Shown: positions 14,681-22,205 of the stretch, one piece after another
How positions within the stretch are numbered: the first letter of the stretch is position 1
How the letters are laid out: every line of letters starts with the position of its first letter
Notes under the pieces: generated by a model
Database searches by the model: none
Told to the model about the DNA's origin: nothing
The model's input: the letters and a program-made list of their open reading frames with translations, nothing else
DNA from: an uncultured Bacteroidales bacterium
Lineage (GTDB): Bacteria; Bacteroidota; Bacteroidia; Bacteroidales; P3
DNA length: 23,508 nucleotides
Direction of reading: 5' to 3'
NCBI GenBank assembly: GCA_937915785.1
Contig: CALGGY010000012.1
Coordinates: 1-23,508, forward strand
Program-made: the position numbers and the translations under genes

Positions 14681-15481
14681 CTATCCTATTATATGATCTT
14701 TCATCAGTCCGGACACGAGGTCGTTGAGGGCTGCTTCGGTGGGTTCCACTTGCTGTGCGTCCTTGTGTGCAAGCACCACATTGTCGATTTTTTTCACCTT
14801 GGTGGGCGAGCCTTTAAGTCCGAGACGCTCCATTTCAGGGTCGATATCGTCGGCGTTCCATATTTCGGGCGTGGCCTTGGCAAATTTCAGCAGACGGTGT
14901 GCGTGCGGGAAACGGCAGTTGTCGGCCGAGGCGGTAACGGTAACAAGCACCGGAAGTGTGGCTTCCACAGTCTCCACGCCGTTGTCTAAGCGGCGGGTGA
15001 GGGTTATGGTGTTGTCCTTGAGGCTTACCAGCTTTTCGGCGTAGGTAATCTGCGGCAGGTTGAGCTTTTCGGCCACCTGCGGACCCACCTGTGCGGTGTC
15101 GCCATCGATAGCCTGACGTCCGCCGAACACCATATCGCAGTGGCCTATCTTTTTGATGGCGCACGAGAGGGCGTACGATGTTGCCAGAGTGTCGCTACCG
15201 GCAAAACGCATGTCGGAGATGATGACACCTTTGTCGGCACCGCGCGAAAGGGCGTCGCGGATGATGGAGGCGGCACGGTCGGGACCCATGGTGAGCACGG
15301 TGATCTCGGTTCCGGGGTTCTGCTCCTTCACCTGCAGGGCCATTTCGAGGGCTTTCAGGTCTTCGGGGTTAAAAATTGCTGGCAAAGCCTGACGGTTTAC
15401 TGTGCCGTTGGCGTTCATGGCGTCGGGACCCACATTCTGGGTGTCGGGCACCTGTTTTATCAGTACTACTATTTTATACAT
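14681..15481 (-). CDS. etfB: Electron transfer flavoprotein beta subunit
   Basis: EtfB forms a heterodimer with EtfA and passes electrons between acyl-CoA dehydrogenases and redox carriers; in anaerobes the pair can bifurcate electrons. The 266-residue protein begins MYKIVVLIKQVPDTQNV, the typical EtfB start, and has IFNPEDLKALEMAL at 36-49, TVLTMGPDRA at 61-70, AGSDTLATSYALS at 94-106 and the nucleotide loop VFGGRQAIDGDTAQVGPQVA at 118-137. The ATG at 15481 is preferred over a GTG 24 bases upstream because family alignment starts there and the GTG region overlaps a tandem repeat. No etfA gene follows, although the two are normally adjacent. The upstream neighbour is fabG, across the 60-bp repeat array. 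Confidence 0.93.
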   Translation of the reverse strand: MYKIVVLIKQVPDTQNVGPDAMNANGTVNRQALPAIFNPEDLKALEMALQVKEQNPGTEITVLTMGPDRAASIIRDALSRGADKGVIISDMRFAGSDTLATSYALSCAIKKIGHCDMVFGGRQAIDGDTAQVGPQVAEKLNLPQITYAEKLVSLKDNTITLTRRLDNGVETVEATLPVLVTVTASADNCRFPHAHRLLKFAKATPEIWNADDIDPEMERLGLKGSPTKVKKIDNVVLAHKDAQQVEPTEAALNDLVSGLMKDHIIG

Positions 15482-15498
15482 TGTTCTTACTTTTACTT

Positions 15499-15706
15499 CC
15501 CACACACCACTTCGCTTGTGCGGGGTTATTTTTATGTTTTTATTGGTTCCTCGTTAATCTCCACACTGCGCTTCGCTTGTGCGGGGTGTTTTTTTATCTT
15601 TTTTGCTTCATCTTTACCCCCCCACACTGCGCTTCGCTTGTGCGGGGTATTTTTCTATCTTTTTTGGTTCCTCGTTAATCCCCACACTGCGCTTCGCTTG
15701 TGCGGG
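15499..15706. repeat. Four-copy 60-bp tandem repeat with GC hairpin
   Basis: TTCGCTTGTGCGGGG begins at 15511, 15572, 15632 and 15692, a period of 60-61 bases. Copies 2-4 carry the full CCACACTGCGCTTCGCTTGT core plus GCGGGG; copy 1 is shortened. Each core folds as CCACAC-GCG stems against CGC-GTGCGG. The spacers are T-rich and share TTTTTTGGTTCCTCGTTAAT in copies. Read on the plus strand each hairpin plus T-run looks like a terminator. The array lies between the fabG stop and the etfB start. Confidence 0.85.
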
Positions 15707-15718
15707 GTTAATAAAATG

Positions 15719-15735
15719 CAGTCCCTTCGGGACTG
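15719..15735 (-). terminator. Perfect hairpin after fabG, possible terminator
   Basis: CAGTCCC (15719-15725) pairs exactly with GGGACTG (15729-15735) across a TTC loop. On the minus strand it falls about 20 bases after the fabG stop and is followed by a weak T-rich stretch. It may end fabG transcription, or be one of the window's short hairpin repeats. Confidence 0.5.
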
Positions 15736-15754
15736 TAAGGTGTTTTTCATTTAA

Positions 15755-16504
15755 TTATCCGAGGGCGAGGCCGCCGTCGCAGCAGATCACCTGTCCTGTT
15801 ACATACTCGGAGAGGTCGGAGGCGAGGAACAGAGCCAGTTTGGCAATGTCTTCTGGCAGGCCGGGACGGCGCATGGGTATGCGTTTCTTCCAGTCTTCGA
15901 TAACATCTTCGGAGAGTTTGCCTGTCATTGCGGTCTGTATAAAGCCCGGGGCTATAGCGTTGCTGCGTATGTTGCGGCTGCCCAGCTCCTTGGCCACGGA
16001 TTTGGTGAAACCGATGATACCGGCCTTGGAGGCGGAGTAGTTGCACTGTCCGGCATTGCCGTTCACACCTACTATTGACGACATGTTGATGATGGAGCCG
16101 TTGCGCTGACGCATCATCATGGCGGAGAACACTTTGGTGTAGTTGAACACCGAGGTGAGGTTGAGACGGATAACGCGGTCCCAGTCGTCGGCTGACATAC
16201 GCATAAGCAGGGTGTCGCGGGTTATGCCGGCGTTGTTCACCAGCACATCCACACGACCGTATTTGGCTTCTATCTGCTTGGCAAGTTCCTGAGTTTGTTC
16301 CAGCGACGAGGCGTCGGCGGCGAAGAACTCGGCGCGTACGCCAAAAGCCTTGAGTTCGTTGGTTACGGCTTCCGAGCGTTCGTCGGCGCGGATATCGGTG
16401 AAGAGTATGTCGGCACCGTTTTTGGCAAATTCGAGGGCGATGCTACGTCCTATTCCTTGTGCCGCCCCGGTAATAAGGGCTATTTTTCCTTCTAATAATT
16501 TCAT
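15755..16504 (-). CDS. fabG: 3-oxoacyl-[acyl-carrier-protein] reductase
   Basis: FabG is a cytoplasmic NADPH-dependent short-chain dehydrogenase that reduces 3-ketoacyl-ACP in each round of fatty-acid elongation. The 249-residue protein has the normal family length. Motifs are TGAAQGIG at 12-19 (cofactor binding), NNAG at 90-93, Ser143 in INMSSIVG, and YSASK with Tyr156 and Lys160 as catalytic residues, plus the PGFIQTAMT segment. Its ATG is 27 bases after the protease stop, with no -7 box between, so it may be read from the upstream unit. It is separated from fabH and fabF, and the next gene downstream is etfB. Other short-chain dehydrogenases share these motifs, but overall similarity points to FabG. 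Confidence 0.92.
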   Translation of the reverse strand: MKLLEGKIALITGAAQGIGRSIALEFAKNGADILFTDIRADERSEAVTNELKAFGVRAEFFAADASSLEQTQELAKQIEAKYGRVDVLVNNAGITRDTLLMRMSADDWDRVIRLNLTSVFNYTKVFSAMMMRQRNGSIINMSSIVGVNGNAGQCNYSASKAGIIGFTKSVAKELGSRNIRSNAIAPGFIQTAMTGKLSEDVIEDWKKRIPMRRPGLPEDIAKLALFLASDLSEYVTGQVICCDGGLALG

Positions 16505-16531
16505 ATATATTCTAATATTTGTATAATTTAA

Positions 16532-19381
16532 TCATTGTCTTATCAAAATTTTGCTGTGGCAAACGGCATTGTCGCACACAAGTACCTCAGTGTAGCTTCC
16601 TGTGGGATAATTGGTTACTTCTATATCCAAGCTGGAAACATTGTCCATATTGCTTAAATCGTAGTTGCCCACAAGCGTAGCTGTAACTGTGTTGTAAACA
16701 AGCAGTTGAGCCGATGTTACTGTGGCGGCATACTCATAGCTTACAACAACCCAATTGCCCCCAACGGGATTTGGAGTTATTGAGCGTATGCAGCCCGGCA
16801 CCACGTTTACTTTCACAGTGTCCAAATCGCGGTAGCCGTCGCTCCCGGCTGTAACTTCGAGTATGTACTCGCTCGTATGCAATGGTATAACGGAAAAATT
16901 CACTCCTTCGTATAAAAAGTTGCGATTTTTGTCATACCAGCGGTATGTGGCGTTCTCGTTTATCTGCGTGGCGTGGAGTATGGCGGTGGTGTTTAGCAGT
17001 ACGGATGTGTCGTTGCCGGCGTTGGCGTAGAAAGTACGACCAGCGGTATAAACATTTTTAAAACCCTGACCGCCAGCAATTTCAGAAAAATTGTCATCGG
17101 TATATGCGACAATGTCGAAGTGGGTCGTGTCGTTTTGAGGTGTTTTGTTGGTAAGGAAATTTACCGAGGTGGATAATGTAGAATACTGCCCCGCTGTGAG
17201 TTGGAGAGGCAGCATAAAATCATCGTCTGTAATCAGCAATGTGTTGTCGTTTACGAATTTTGCACCAGTGAGCAAATCATGGTTTATAGCAGATATCAAA
17301 TCTGCATCGAGTGTGAGCGAAACTTCTGCAAAGTCCGTGATTTTTTCTTCAAAAATGTTCTGTCGTTTCAGCAAACGCAGAAAACGGGTTGTGGAATTGG
17401 CGGTTGGATTGCTAATAGATATTACGGATTTGTGACTTGCGCCTTTGTTCAGATAAACGTTTTTCTGTGCCACGTTATTGTGGTCGCGCACAAGCCAATA
17501 AACACCTGTCTGTTGTTCGTTTTCATGAGCAATTGTATCGCCATCGTGCACACGCGCGAGCAGGCAGAAATGCCATGGGTCGTCAGTAAAATTTGAGCAA
17601 TTAACATAATACTCCCATAATGGGGTTCGCCATTGGACTTTTTCAATTTTACTGCTGTGAGCGGGTATCGAACTCAGAGGGATGCCATTAGGAGAATCTA
17701 TTGCTCCTCCCTTATAAGCAGTGTGCTGGTCGCATATAAGTGGGTTGTACGATGTCCAGTTCTCATACCAATAGTCGTTTATGCCGGCTTTTGCCCAATT
17801 TAGGAACAACCTTTCATCCCCTGTTGAAGGATAATCGCTGCGGTTGTGAATGCGCACACACACATTATAATATGTATTGCCTGTAGGATTTTCAACCCTG
17901 TTGCCGCTCAAATCTTCCAGCCAAATATCCGGGCTGTCCCAATTGAATGCTACGTTTGACGGCATAGTTCCATTATCTGTAACAGAGTCACGGATGAAAA
18001 GGTCAATAATTAAACCAACACCATCTATTACGGTATTACCAGTATTTAACGAATCCAACCAAGGTTTCAGTTTTCTATGATTATCTGCTGTATCATTACT
18101 TGTCCATGACTGACTAAATTTTCCATACAAAGCATAATCCATACTTGGATTTGTACAATTTAATGAACTACCACCATACAATTGACCTATAAGATGTCTA
18201 TCATTATTGATTAATGGTGAACCAGAAGAGCCACCTTCTGTAACACTATATCCATTTGTAGTTTGATCCCAATAAAGACTCCAAAAATTACCACTTGTCG
18301 TTGGTGCAGTGTTTTTTGTAGCTATTTTTTTTATATCACCTTTAGGATGATGAATGCCAATAACAGATGTTCCAGAATTCCCAAAGTTATCCCAACCGAG
18401 ATAATATTTTTTTATGCAAGAATTATCCCTTGGATCTTCATTCAGATACAACAAAGCGAAATCAGAAATCGAATTGTTTGCAAGAACCACCGCGCCATTT
18501 GTTGTATAATGCTCTGGTTCATTTATAGGATTATTACAATCTGGACTTTCATAATTCCAATAAAAAGTCCAATAATCACAATTCTCATTATTTAATGCAT
18601 CATGGCCATTTAAACAATGATCAGCTGTCAAAAAAAACGGCCTATTATCTTTAGAAGTAGTATTAACTAAAGAACCTGTACAAAGATACCTACCATCAAT
18701 AATAATTGCCGCAACAGCGTTTTTTTCTTTTTGCCATCCCTGACCTTCTAAACAATTAATATTAACTTGACAAGCACCTGATCTACCCAAATTTCCTGTT
18801 TCAACTCCAAAAAATCTGTATCCTTGTATTACGTATGCTATTGAAATAAACCCTATATTTTGTATATAATGTGGTACATAGTATTCAATCACTATAGAAT
18901 CGCTATAAACCAATCCTGTCGCAAATCCACGAGGTTCACTGCTTGAGCCCTTATTATTTCTTGAAGTAAATGCTCCCAAAATTTGCTTTTTGTCTCTACT
19001 ATAAACAAACATTTTAGCGTCATCAGGTAGCCAAAATTTATCATACAAAAGATTAATTGATTTTGCGGATGGGCAACAAATTTCCAATCTCCATAATTTA
19101 TCTCCATTTGGAAGGCTAAGCCACTCACCAGAATTATCAAGATTTAAATCTACTTTGTGTGGATAACCAAATCTTGGTGGATTACCATTTTCCTCATCAA
19201 TAGAATCTTCTTTACTAATCTCTTCCAAATCAATCTTTGGTAAAACCACTTGGTTATTTTCCCATTTAAGATTATCATATGAGAAACTATAAGGTTTTTC
19301 GTTAGTACTCAATTGTCCGTAAGACAAATTGCCAAACAAGAGAAAAACAATTCCTATTATCAGTATAGTTACTTCTCTCAT
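16532..19381 (-). CDS. Secreted Lys-C-like trypsin-fold serine protease with T9SS sorting domain
   Basis: This protein of about 949 residues has a signal peptide (ILIIGIVFLLFGNLSYGQ) and an N-terminal region to about 200. The S1-family protease domain covers about 205-450, with numbering from an upstream in-frame TTG at 19387: TADHC (His257), SDFALL (Asp309) and GGSSGSP (Ser388) form the triad. The style matches lysyl endopeptidases (Achromobacter protease I type), so cleavage after Lys is plausible. Residues 460-865 form beta-rich accessory domains. The tail (ITPNPVGGNWVVVSYE...YPTGSYTEVLVCD...KILIRQ) is a T9SS type A sorting domain. I prefer the ATG at 19381 to the TTG, two bases after the upstream lipoprotein stop (TGA at 19386-19384). 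The DNA for residues 1 to about 460 is clearly AT-richer than the rest, suggesting a mosaic gene. Confidence 0.87.
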   Translation of the reverse strand: MREVTILIIGIVFLLFGNLSYGQLSTNEKPYSFSYDNLKWENNQVVLPKIDLEEISKEDSIDEENGNPPRFGYPHKVDLNLDNSGEWLSLPNGDKLWRLEICCPSAKSINLLYDKFWLPDDAKMFVYSRDKKQILGAFTSRNNKGSSSEPRGFATGLVYSDSIVIEYYVPHYIQNIGFISIAYVIQGYRFFGVETGNLGRSGACQVNINCLEGQGWQKEKNAVAAIIIDGRYLCTGSLVNTTSKDNRPFFLTADHCLNGHDALNNENCDYWTFYWNYESPDCNNPINEPEHYTTNGAVVLANNSISDFALLYLNEDPRDNSCIKKYYLGWDNFGNSGTSVIGIHHPKGDIKKIATKNTAPTTSGNFWSLYWDQTTNGYSVTEGGSSGSPLINNDRHLIGQLYGGSSLNCTNPSMDYALYGKFSQSWTSNDTADNHRKLKPWLDSLNTGNTVIDGVGLIIDLFIRDSVTDNGTMPSNVAFNWDSPDIWLEDLSGNRVENPTGNTYYNVCVRIHNRSDYPSTGDERLFLNWAKAGINDYWYENWTSYNPLICDQHTAYKGGAIDSPNGIPLSSIPAHSSKIEKVQWRTPLWEYYVNCSNFTDDPWHFCLLARVHDGDTIAHENEQQTGVYWLVRDHNNVAQKNVYLNKGASHKSVISISNPTANSTTRFLRLLKRQNIFEEKITDFAEVSLTLDADLISAINHDLLTGAKFVNDNTLLITDDDFMLPLQLTAGQYSTLSTSVNFLTNKTPQNDTTHFDIVAYTDDNFSEIAGGQGFKNVYTAGRTFYANAGNDTSVLLNTTAILHATQINENATYRWYDKNRNFLYEGVNFSVIPLHTSEYILEVTAGSDGYRDLDTVKVNVVPGCIRSITPNPVGGNWVVVSYEYAATVTSAQLLVYNTVTATLVGNYDLSNMDNVSSLDIEVTNYPTGSYTEVLVCDNAVCHSKILIRQ

Positions 19382-19383
19382 AT

Positions 19384-19872
19384 TCAATTATTTAAATCAA
19401 TGAATTTCAAAATTATTTTTTCCTTATCGGCATATAGAGTAAACACTCCATCCTTGATTTCATATGATTCACATTTCTCCAATAATTGAATAACATCATC
19501 TTCTAATGTATTATCAATAATACCTATCTCTGTAGATAAATCAAAATAAATATCAATAACAGTATTAGACGTATCAACTGCGTAAATGCCATTGAACTCA
19601 TTTATTTCACCAAAACAAACTAACTTATTTGAAACACCATCCAATTCAATCCAATAACGATTGTCGGTTATTGGAAAAGTAACAACTCCTAAATTGTCCA
19701 AATCGGTTATCTGAATAAGTTTCCATTTGATATTACATATGTTAATATTGTCTGTATTATTAATATTAACACATTCTTCATGATTTTCTTTTTCGCAGGA
19801 TGTAACCGAAGTCGTTCCTATCATAGCCACCGCAATCAGCGGTAATATTTTAAATAGACTATTTTTTTTCAT
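19384..19872 (-). CDS. Small lipoprotein with META-like domain
   Basis: The 162-residue protein has a lipoprotein signal (LPLIAVAMIGTTSVTSC, Cys26). The body resembles the META/HslJ (DUF306) pattern: IKWKLIQITDLDN near the start, then NRYWIELDG, KLVCFGEINEFNGIYAVD, a region carrying the ED-x-x-x-LLEKCESYEI segment, and FTLYADKEKIILKF at the end. META-type lipoproteins are often stress-linked or act as protease inhibitors. Direct coupling to a secreted protease (stop two bases before the protease ATG) makes an inhibitor or immunity role worth considering, but this is inference. The DNA is strongly AT-rich, like the protease N-terminal half. The signal region resembles that of the next lipoprotein upstream. 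Confidence 0.65.
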   Translation of the reverse strand: MKKNSLFKILPLIAVAMIGTTSVTSCEKENHEECVNINNTDNINICNIKWKLIQITDLDNLGVVTFPITDNRYWIELDGVSNKLVCFGEINEFNGIYAVDTSNTVIDIYFDLSTEIGIIDNTLEDDVIQLLEKCESYEIKDGVFTLYADKEKIILKFIDLNN

Positions 19873-20059
19873 TTTACTTTTGTTTTTATTTTTTCAATTT
19901 ATTTTTGTCGAATAATAGTTTGTTTAAAAAAATTTATTTGCCAAAACATGCCTCTTAATAATAATCAGTACTATGGTTCGTCGCATTTTGTTTATATTAT
20001 TGCTGAACAAAATCATAAGTTGTTATAAAATTCTGACTGTCATCGGCTGGCAAACTATT

Positions 20060-20467
20060 TCAATAAATCATCTGAAATACAGTGTCTGAAATAAAATGAT
20101 ATTCCCAAGCACTTTCAACCGCTATCAGAGGATTAACTCTATCAGAATATGTCTCTTTTACGTACATCATATTATTATCCAATCGAAACTGTTCCCATGT
20201 ATTATCATTGAACAAAAACTTCACATGCTCTAAATTGTTAGTAACTTCTGTATAATATTTTCCCAAGTTCCAATATATTGTAAGATTAACATAGTTGTCA
20301 CCATCGTATTGGTAGGTATAACACTCTACATTTTCTTCATTCTTTTCCTTTTTGCATGATGTAGCCATTACCATCCCCACCAAAGCCACCGCAATTAGCT
20401 GCAAAACTTTTTTAACAAGTGCTGTTTTCAATAGTACTCCTTTCGTTTTATGGTTATTTGGTGTCAT
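20060..20467 (-). CDS. Small lipoprotein of unknown function
   Basis: The 135-residue product has a basic N-terminus and a lipobox ending ATSC (Cys38), followed by KKEKNEEN. The mature part of about 97 residues is Tyr- and Asn-rich (ECYTYQYDGDNYVNLTIYWN, FLFNDNTWEQFRLDNNMMYV, AWEYHFISDTVFQMIY) and probably a small beta fold. I recognise no family. Its leader (LIAVALVG...ATSCKKEKNEE) is close to that of the downstream META-like lipoprotein, so the leaders may share ancestry although the bodies differ. It follows a good -7 box and probably opens the unit that runs into the second lipoprotein and the protease. The 187-base gap to the next gene is AT-rich with no clear feature. An inner Met at about residue 32 is an alternative start but would lose the signal peptide. 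Confidence 0.6.
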   Translation of the reverse strand: MTPNNHKTKGVLLKTALVKKVLQLIAVALVGMVMATSCKKEKNEENVECYTYQYDGDNYVNLTIYWNLGKYYTEVTNNLEHVKFLFNDNTWEQFRLDNNMMYVKETYSDRVNPLIAVESAWEYHFISDTVFQMIY

Positions 20468-20488
20468 TTTTCACAATAATTCAAACTG

Positions 20489-20496
20489 CAAAGATA
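20489..20496 (-). promoter_or_regulatory. -7 box (TATCTTTG) of the lipoprotein-protease unit
   Basis: On the minus strand TATCTTTG sits 21 bases before the ATG at 20467, so transcription would start about 15 bases before the gene. The heptanucleotide repeat begins just upstream and occupies the -33 region. Confidence 0.7.
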
Positions 20497-20502
20497 CGAT
20501 TT

Positions 20503-20564
20503 TTTTGACTTGGTCTTTGGTCGATGGTCACCGGTCTTTGGTCAGTAGACTATTGACTACTTAT
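20503..20564. repeat. Degenerate heptanucleotide repeat (TTTGGTC-type)
   Basis: On the plus strand units read TTTTGAC, TTGGTC, TTTGGTC, GATGGTC, ACCGGTC, TTTGGTC, AGTAGAC, TATTGAC, TACTTAT: eight sevens and one six, with GTC or GAC in the last three positions of most units. It lies directly upstream of the lipoprotein promoter. Confidence 0.75.
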
Positions 20565-20581
20565 TATTAAGTAAAGGTCGA

Positions 20582-20717
20582 GTCTCTCCGAGACGCTGTT
20601 TTCAGAGGGTTTATTCTCACCCCCGCACTGCGTTTTGGAGGTTCTCCGCTTTGCTATCGAAACAGCCACATGCTGTTTCTTCATGTGGAGTTATTGATAT
20701 CATGTGTCTGCGACACA
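20582..20717. repeat. Cluster of short perfect hairpins downstream of fabF
   Basis: Three hairpin elements are present: GTCTC-TCC-GAGAC (20582-20594); an interleaved pair at 20660-20688 (AAACAG 20660-20665 with CTGTTT 20673-20678, and CCACATG 20666-20672 with CATGTGG 20682-20688); and TGTGTC-TGC-GACACA (20703-20717). Three-base loops recur here and in the hairpin after fabG. The DNA between contains CCCCGCACTGCG, reminiscent of the core of the 60-bp array. Any of these could act in termination or mRNA protection of fabF. Confidence 0.65.
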
Positions 20718-20749
20718 TTTTTGGTAAATAATTTAATTATCATTTTCAC

Positions 20750-20791
20750 TTTTGACTTTTGTCCTTTGACCTTTGTCCTTTGACTTTTGAC
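20750..20791. repeat. Exact-length heptanucleotide repeat (TTTTGAC/CTTTGTC)
   Basis: Six consecutive seven-base units: TTTTGAC, TTTTGTC, CTTTGAC, CTTTGTC, CTTTGAC, TTTTGAC. The following bases (CAAATTA, CTAATTA) continue the seven-base rhythm into the fabF stop codon at 20812-20814. Confidence 0.85.
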
Positions 20792-20811
20792 GAAAAATCA
20801 CAAATTACTAA

Positions 20812-22038
20812 TTAGAGTTTCCTTACTGCCACGCAGGCGTTCTGTCCGCCGAAGCCGAAGGAGTCGGAGATGGCTATGTCGGCCTGCACCTGGCGTGCGG
20901 TATGCGGTATGTAGTCGAGGTCGCAGTCGGGGTCGGACTCGTTGAGGTTGATGGTTGGCGGCAGCACTCCGTGTTTGAGGGTAAGAGCCGTGGCCACCAT
21001 TTCCAGTCCACCTGCTGCTCCGAGGCAGTGGCCGAACATCGATTTGTTGGAGCTTATCATGGCCTTGTGTGCCAGCTCTTCGCCGAGCGACTGTTTCAGT
21101 GCCATGGTCTCGGTTTTGTCGTTGAGGGCCGTGCCGGTGCCGTGGGCGTTCACGTACAGCATCTCGCCATTGTATTCGGCTTCTTTCAGCGCCTGCTCTA
21201 TGGCGATGGTCTGCGACTTGGCGTCGGGACGCGGGGCTGTGTAGTGGTAGGCGTCGCAGGTGTTGCCGAAACCGCACACCTCGGCGTAAATCTTGGCGCC
21301 GCGTTTGCGGGCGTGCTCGTATTCTTCGAGGATGACGATGCCGGAGCCTTCGCCGATGACGAAACCGCCACGGCGTTTGTCGAACGGCAGCGAGGCCTCG
21401 TTGGGGTTGGTGGCAAGCGACAGGGCTTTGCTGTTGGCAAATCCCGACACAGCTATGGGCACTATGGCCGACTCAGTTCCACCGGCAATAATGGCGTCGG
21501 CGTAGCCGTGTTTGATGTTGCGGAACGCCTCGCCTATGGAGTGTGTGGCGGTGGCGCAGGCCGTAACTATGGGCAGGCAGGGGCCTTCGGCGTGATACTG
21601 TATGGCTATGTTGCCAGCGGCGATGTTGGAAATCATCATCGGCACAAACAGTGGCGACACGCGACCCACGCCTTCGGTCATCATTTTCTCGTGCTCGGAG
21701 CAGAGGGTGTGTATGCCACCCACGCCGGAGCCCACAAAAACGCCCAAGCGTTCGGGTTCACACTCCAGACCGCTGTCTTTCATGGCCTGCGAGGCGGCGG
21801 CCAGCGCGAACTGCGAATAACGGTCGGCACGGCGCATCATGCCTTTGTCCACGTCGAATGCGGTGGGGTCGAAATCCAAGACTTCGGCGGCTACACTAAC
21901 TTTCTGACCTTCGGTGGACATATTTTGTATCGGACGGATGGCGCAAACGCCTTTCTGAAGGTTGTCCCAAAAAGTGGCCACATCGTTGCCAAGGGGCGAA
22001 ACCACGCCTAATCCGGTTATAACTACTCTTCTTTCCAT
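20812..22038 (-). CDS. fabF: 3-oxoacyl-[acyl-carrier-protein] synthase II
   Basis: FabF (KAS II) is the cytoplasmic condensing enzyme that elongates acyl-ACP with malonyl-ACP. The 408-residue protein has the normal length. Motifs are VVITGLGVVSPLG at 5-17, the nucleophile Cys161 in VTACATATH, His299 in NAHGTGT, Lys332 in SSNKSMFGH, His337 in GHCLGAAGG, and SFGFGGQN near the C-terminus: the Cys-His-His set of decarboxylating KAS enzymes. It lies downstream of fabH across 167 bases filled mostly with heptanucleotide-type repeats and with no -7 box seen, so the two are probably co-transcribed. The acpP gene that usually precedes fabF is not in the window. The hairpin cluster downstream may end its transcript. 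Confidence 0.95.
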   Translation of the reverse strand: MERRVVITGLGVVSPLGNDVATFWDNLQKGVCAIRPIQNMSTEGQKVSVAAEVLDFDPTAFDVDKGMMRRADRYSQFALAAASQAMKDSGLECEPERLGVFVGSGVGGIHTLCSEHEKMMTEGVGRVSPLFVPMMISNIAAGNIAIQYHAEGPCLPIVTACATATHSIGEAFRNIKHGYADAIIAGGTESAIVPIAVSGFANSKALSLATNPNEASLPFDKRRGGFVIGEGSGIVILEEYEHARKRGAKIYAEVCGFGNTCDAYHYTAPRPDAKSQTIAIEQALKEAEYNGEMLYVNAHGTGTALNDKTETMALKQSLGEELAHKAMISSNKSMFGHCLGAAGGLEMVATALTLKHGVLPPTINLNESDPDCDLDYIPHTARQVQADIAISDSFGFGGQNACVAVRKL

Positions 22039-22134
22039 TGTTGATTGTTTATAGTTGTTTAACTGTTTAATTGTTGATGGTTTAGTTGTTTAATGGCTGT
22101 TTGGGTAGAAATATATGTGTTTAATTACCAAGTG

Positions 22135-22204
22135 TTTAATTGCTAACTGCTAATTACTAATTACAAACTCAAAACACTTAATTCCCAACTCCTAACTCCT
22201 AATT
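22135..22204. repeat. Degenerate heptanucleotide repeat between fabH and fabF
   Basis: Ten consecutive seven-base units: TTTAATT, GCTAACT, GCTAATT, ACTAATT, ACAAACT, CAAAACA, CTTAATT, CCCAACT, CCTAACT, CCTAATT. The last base is two before the fabH stop codon region. A looser GTTTAAT-type series of 7-8-base units fills 22039-22100, so most of the intergenic DNA is repeat. Confidence 0.8.
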
Positions 22205-22205
22205 A

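Noticed and set aside
15499..15706. Possible CRISPR array
   Set aside because: There are only four units, the spacers are T-rich and alike instead of unique, and no cas gene is nearby.
15140..15754. Plus-strand open frames repeating HTALRLCG across the 60-bp array
   Set aside because: The protein repeat is only the translation of the tandem DNA unit (60 bases, a multiple of three) and lies partly antisense to etfB. There is no start context or promoter.
20902..22011. Long plus-strand open frame opposite fabF
   Set aside because: It is fully antisense to fabF, which has all catalytic motifs. The open frame follows from GC-biased codons.
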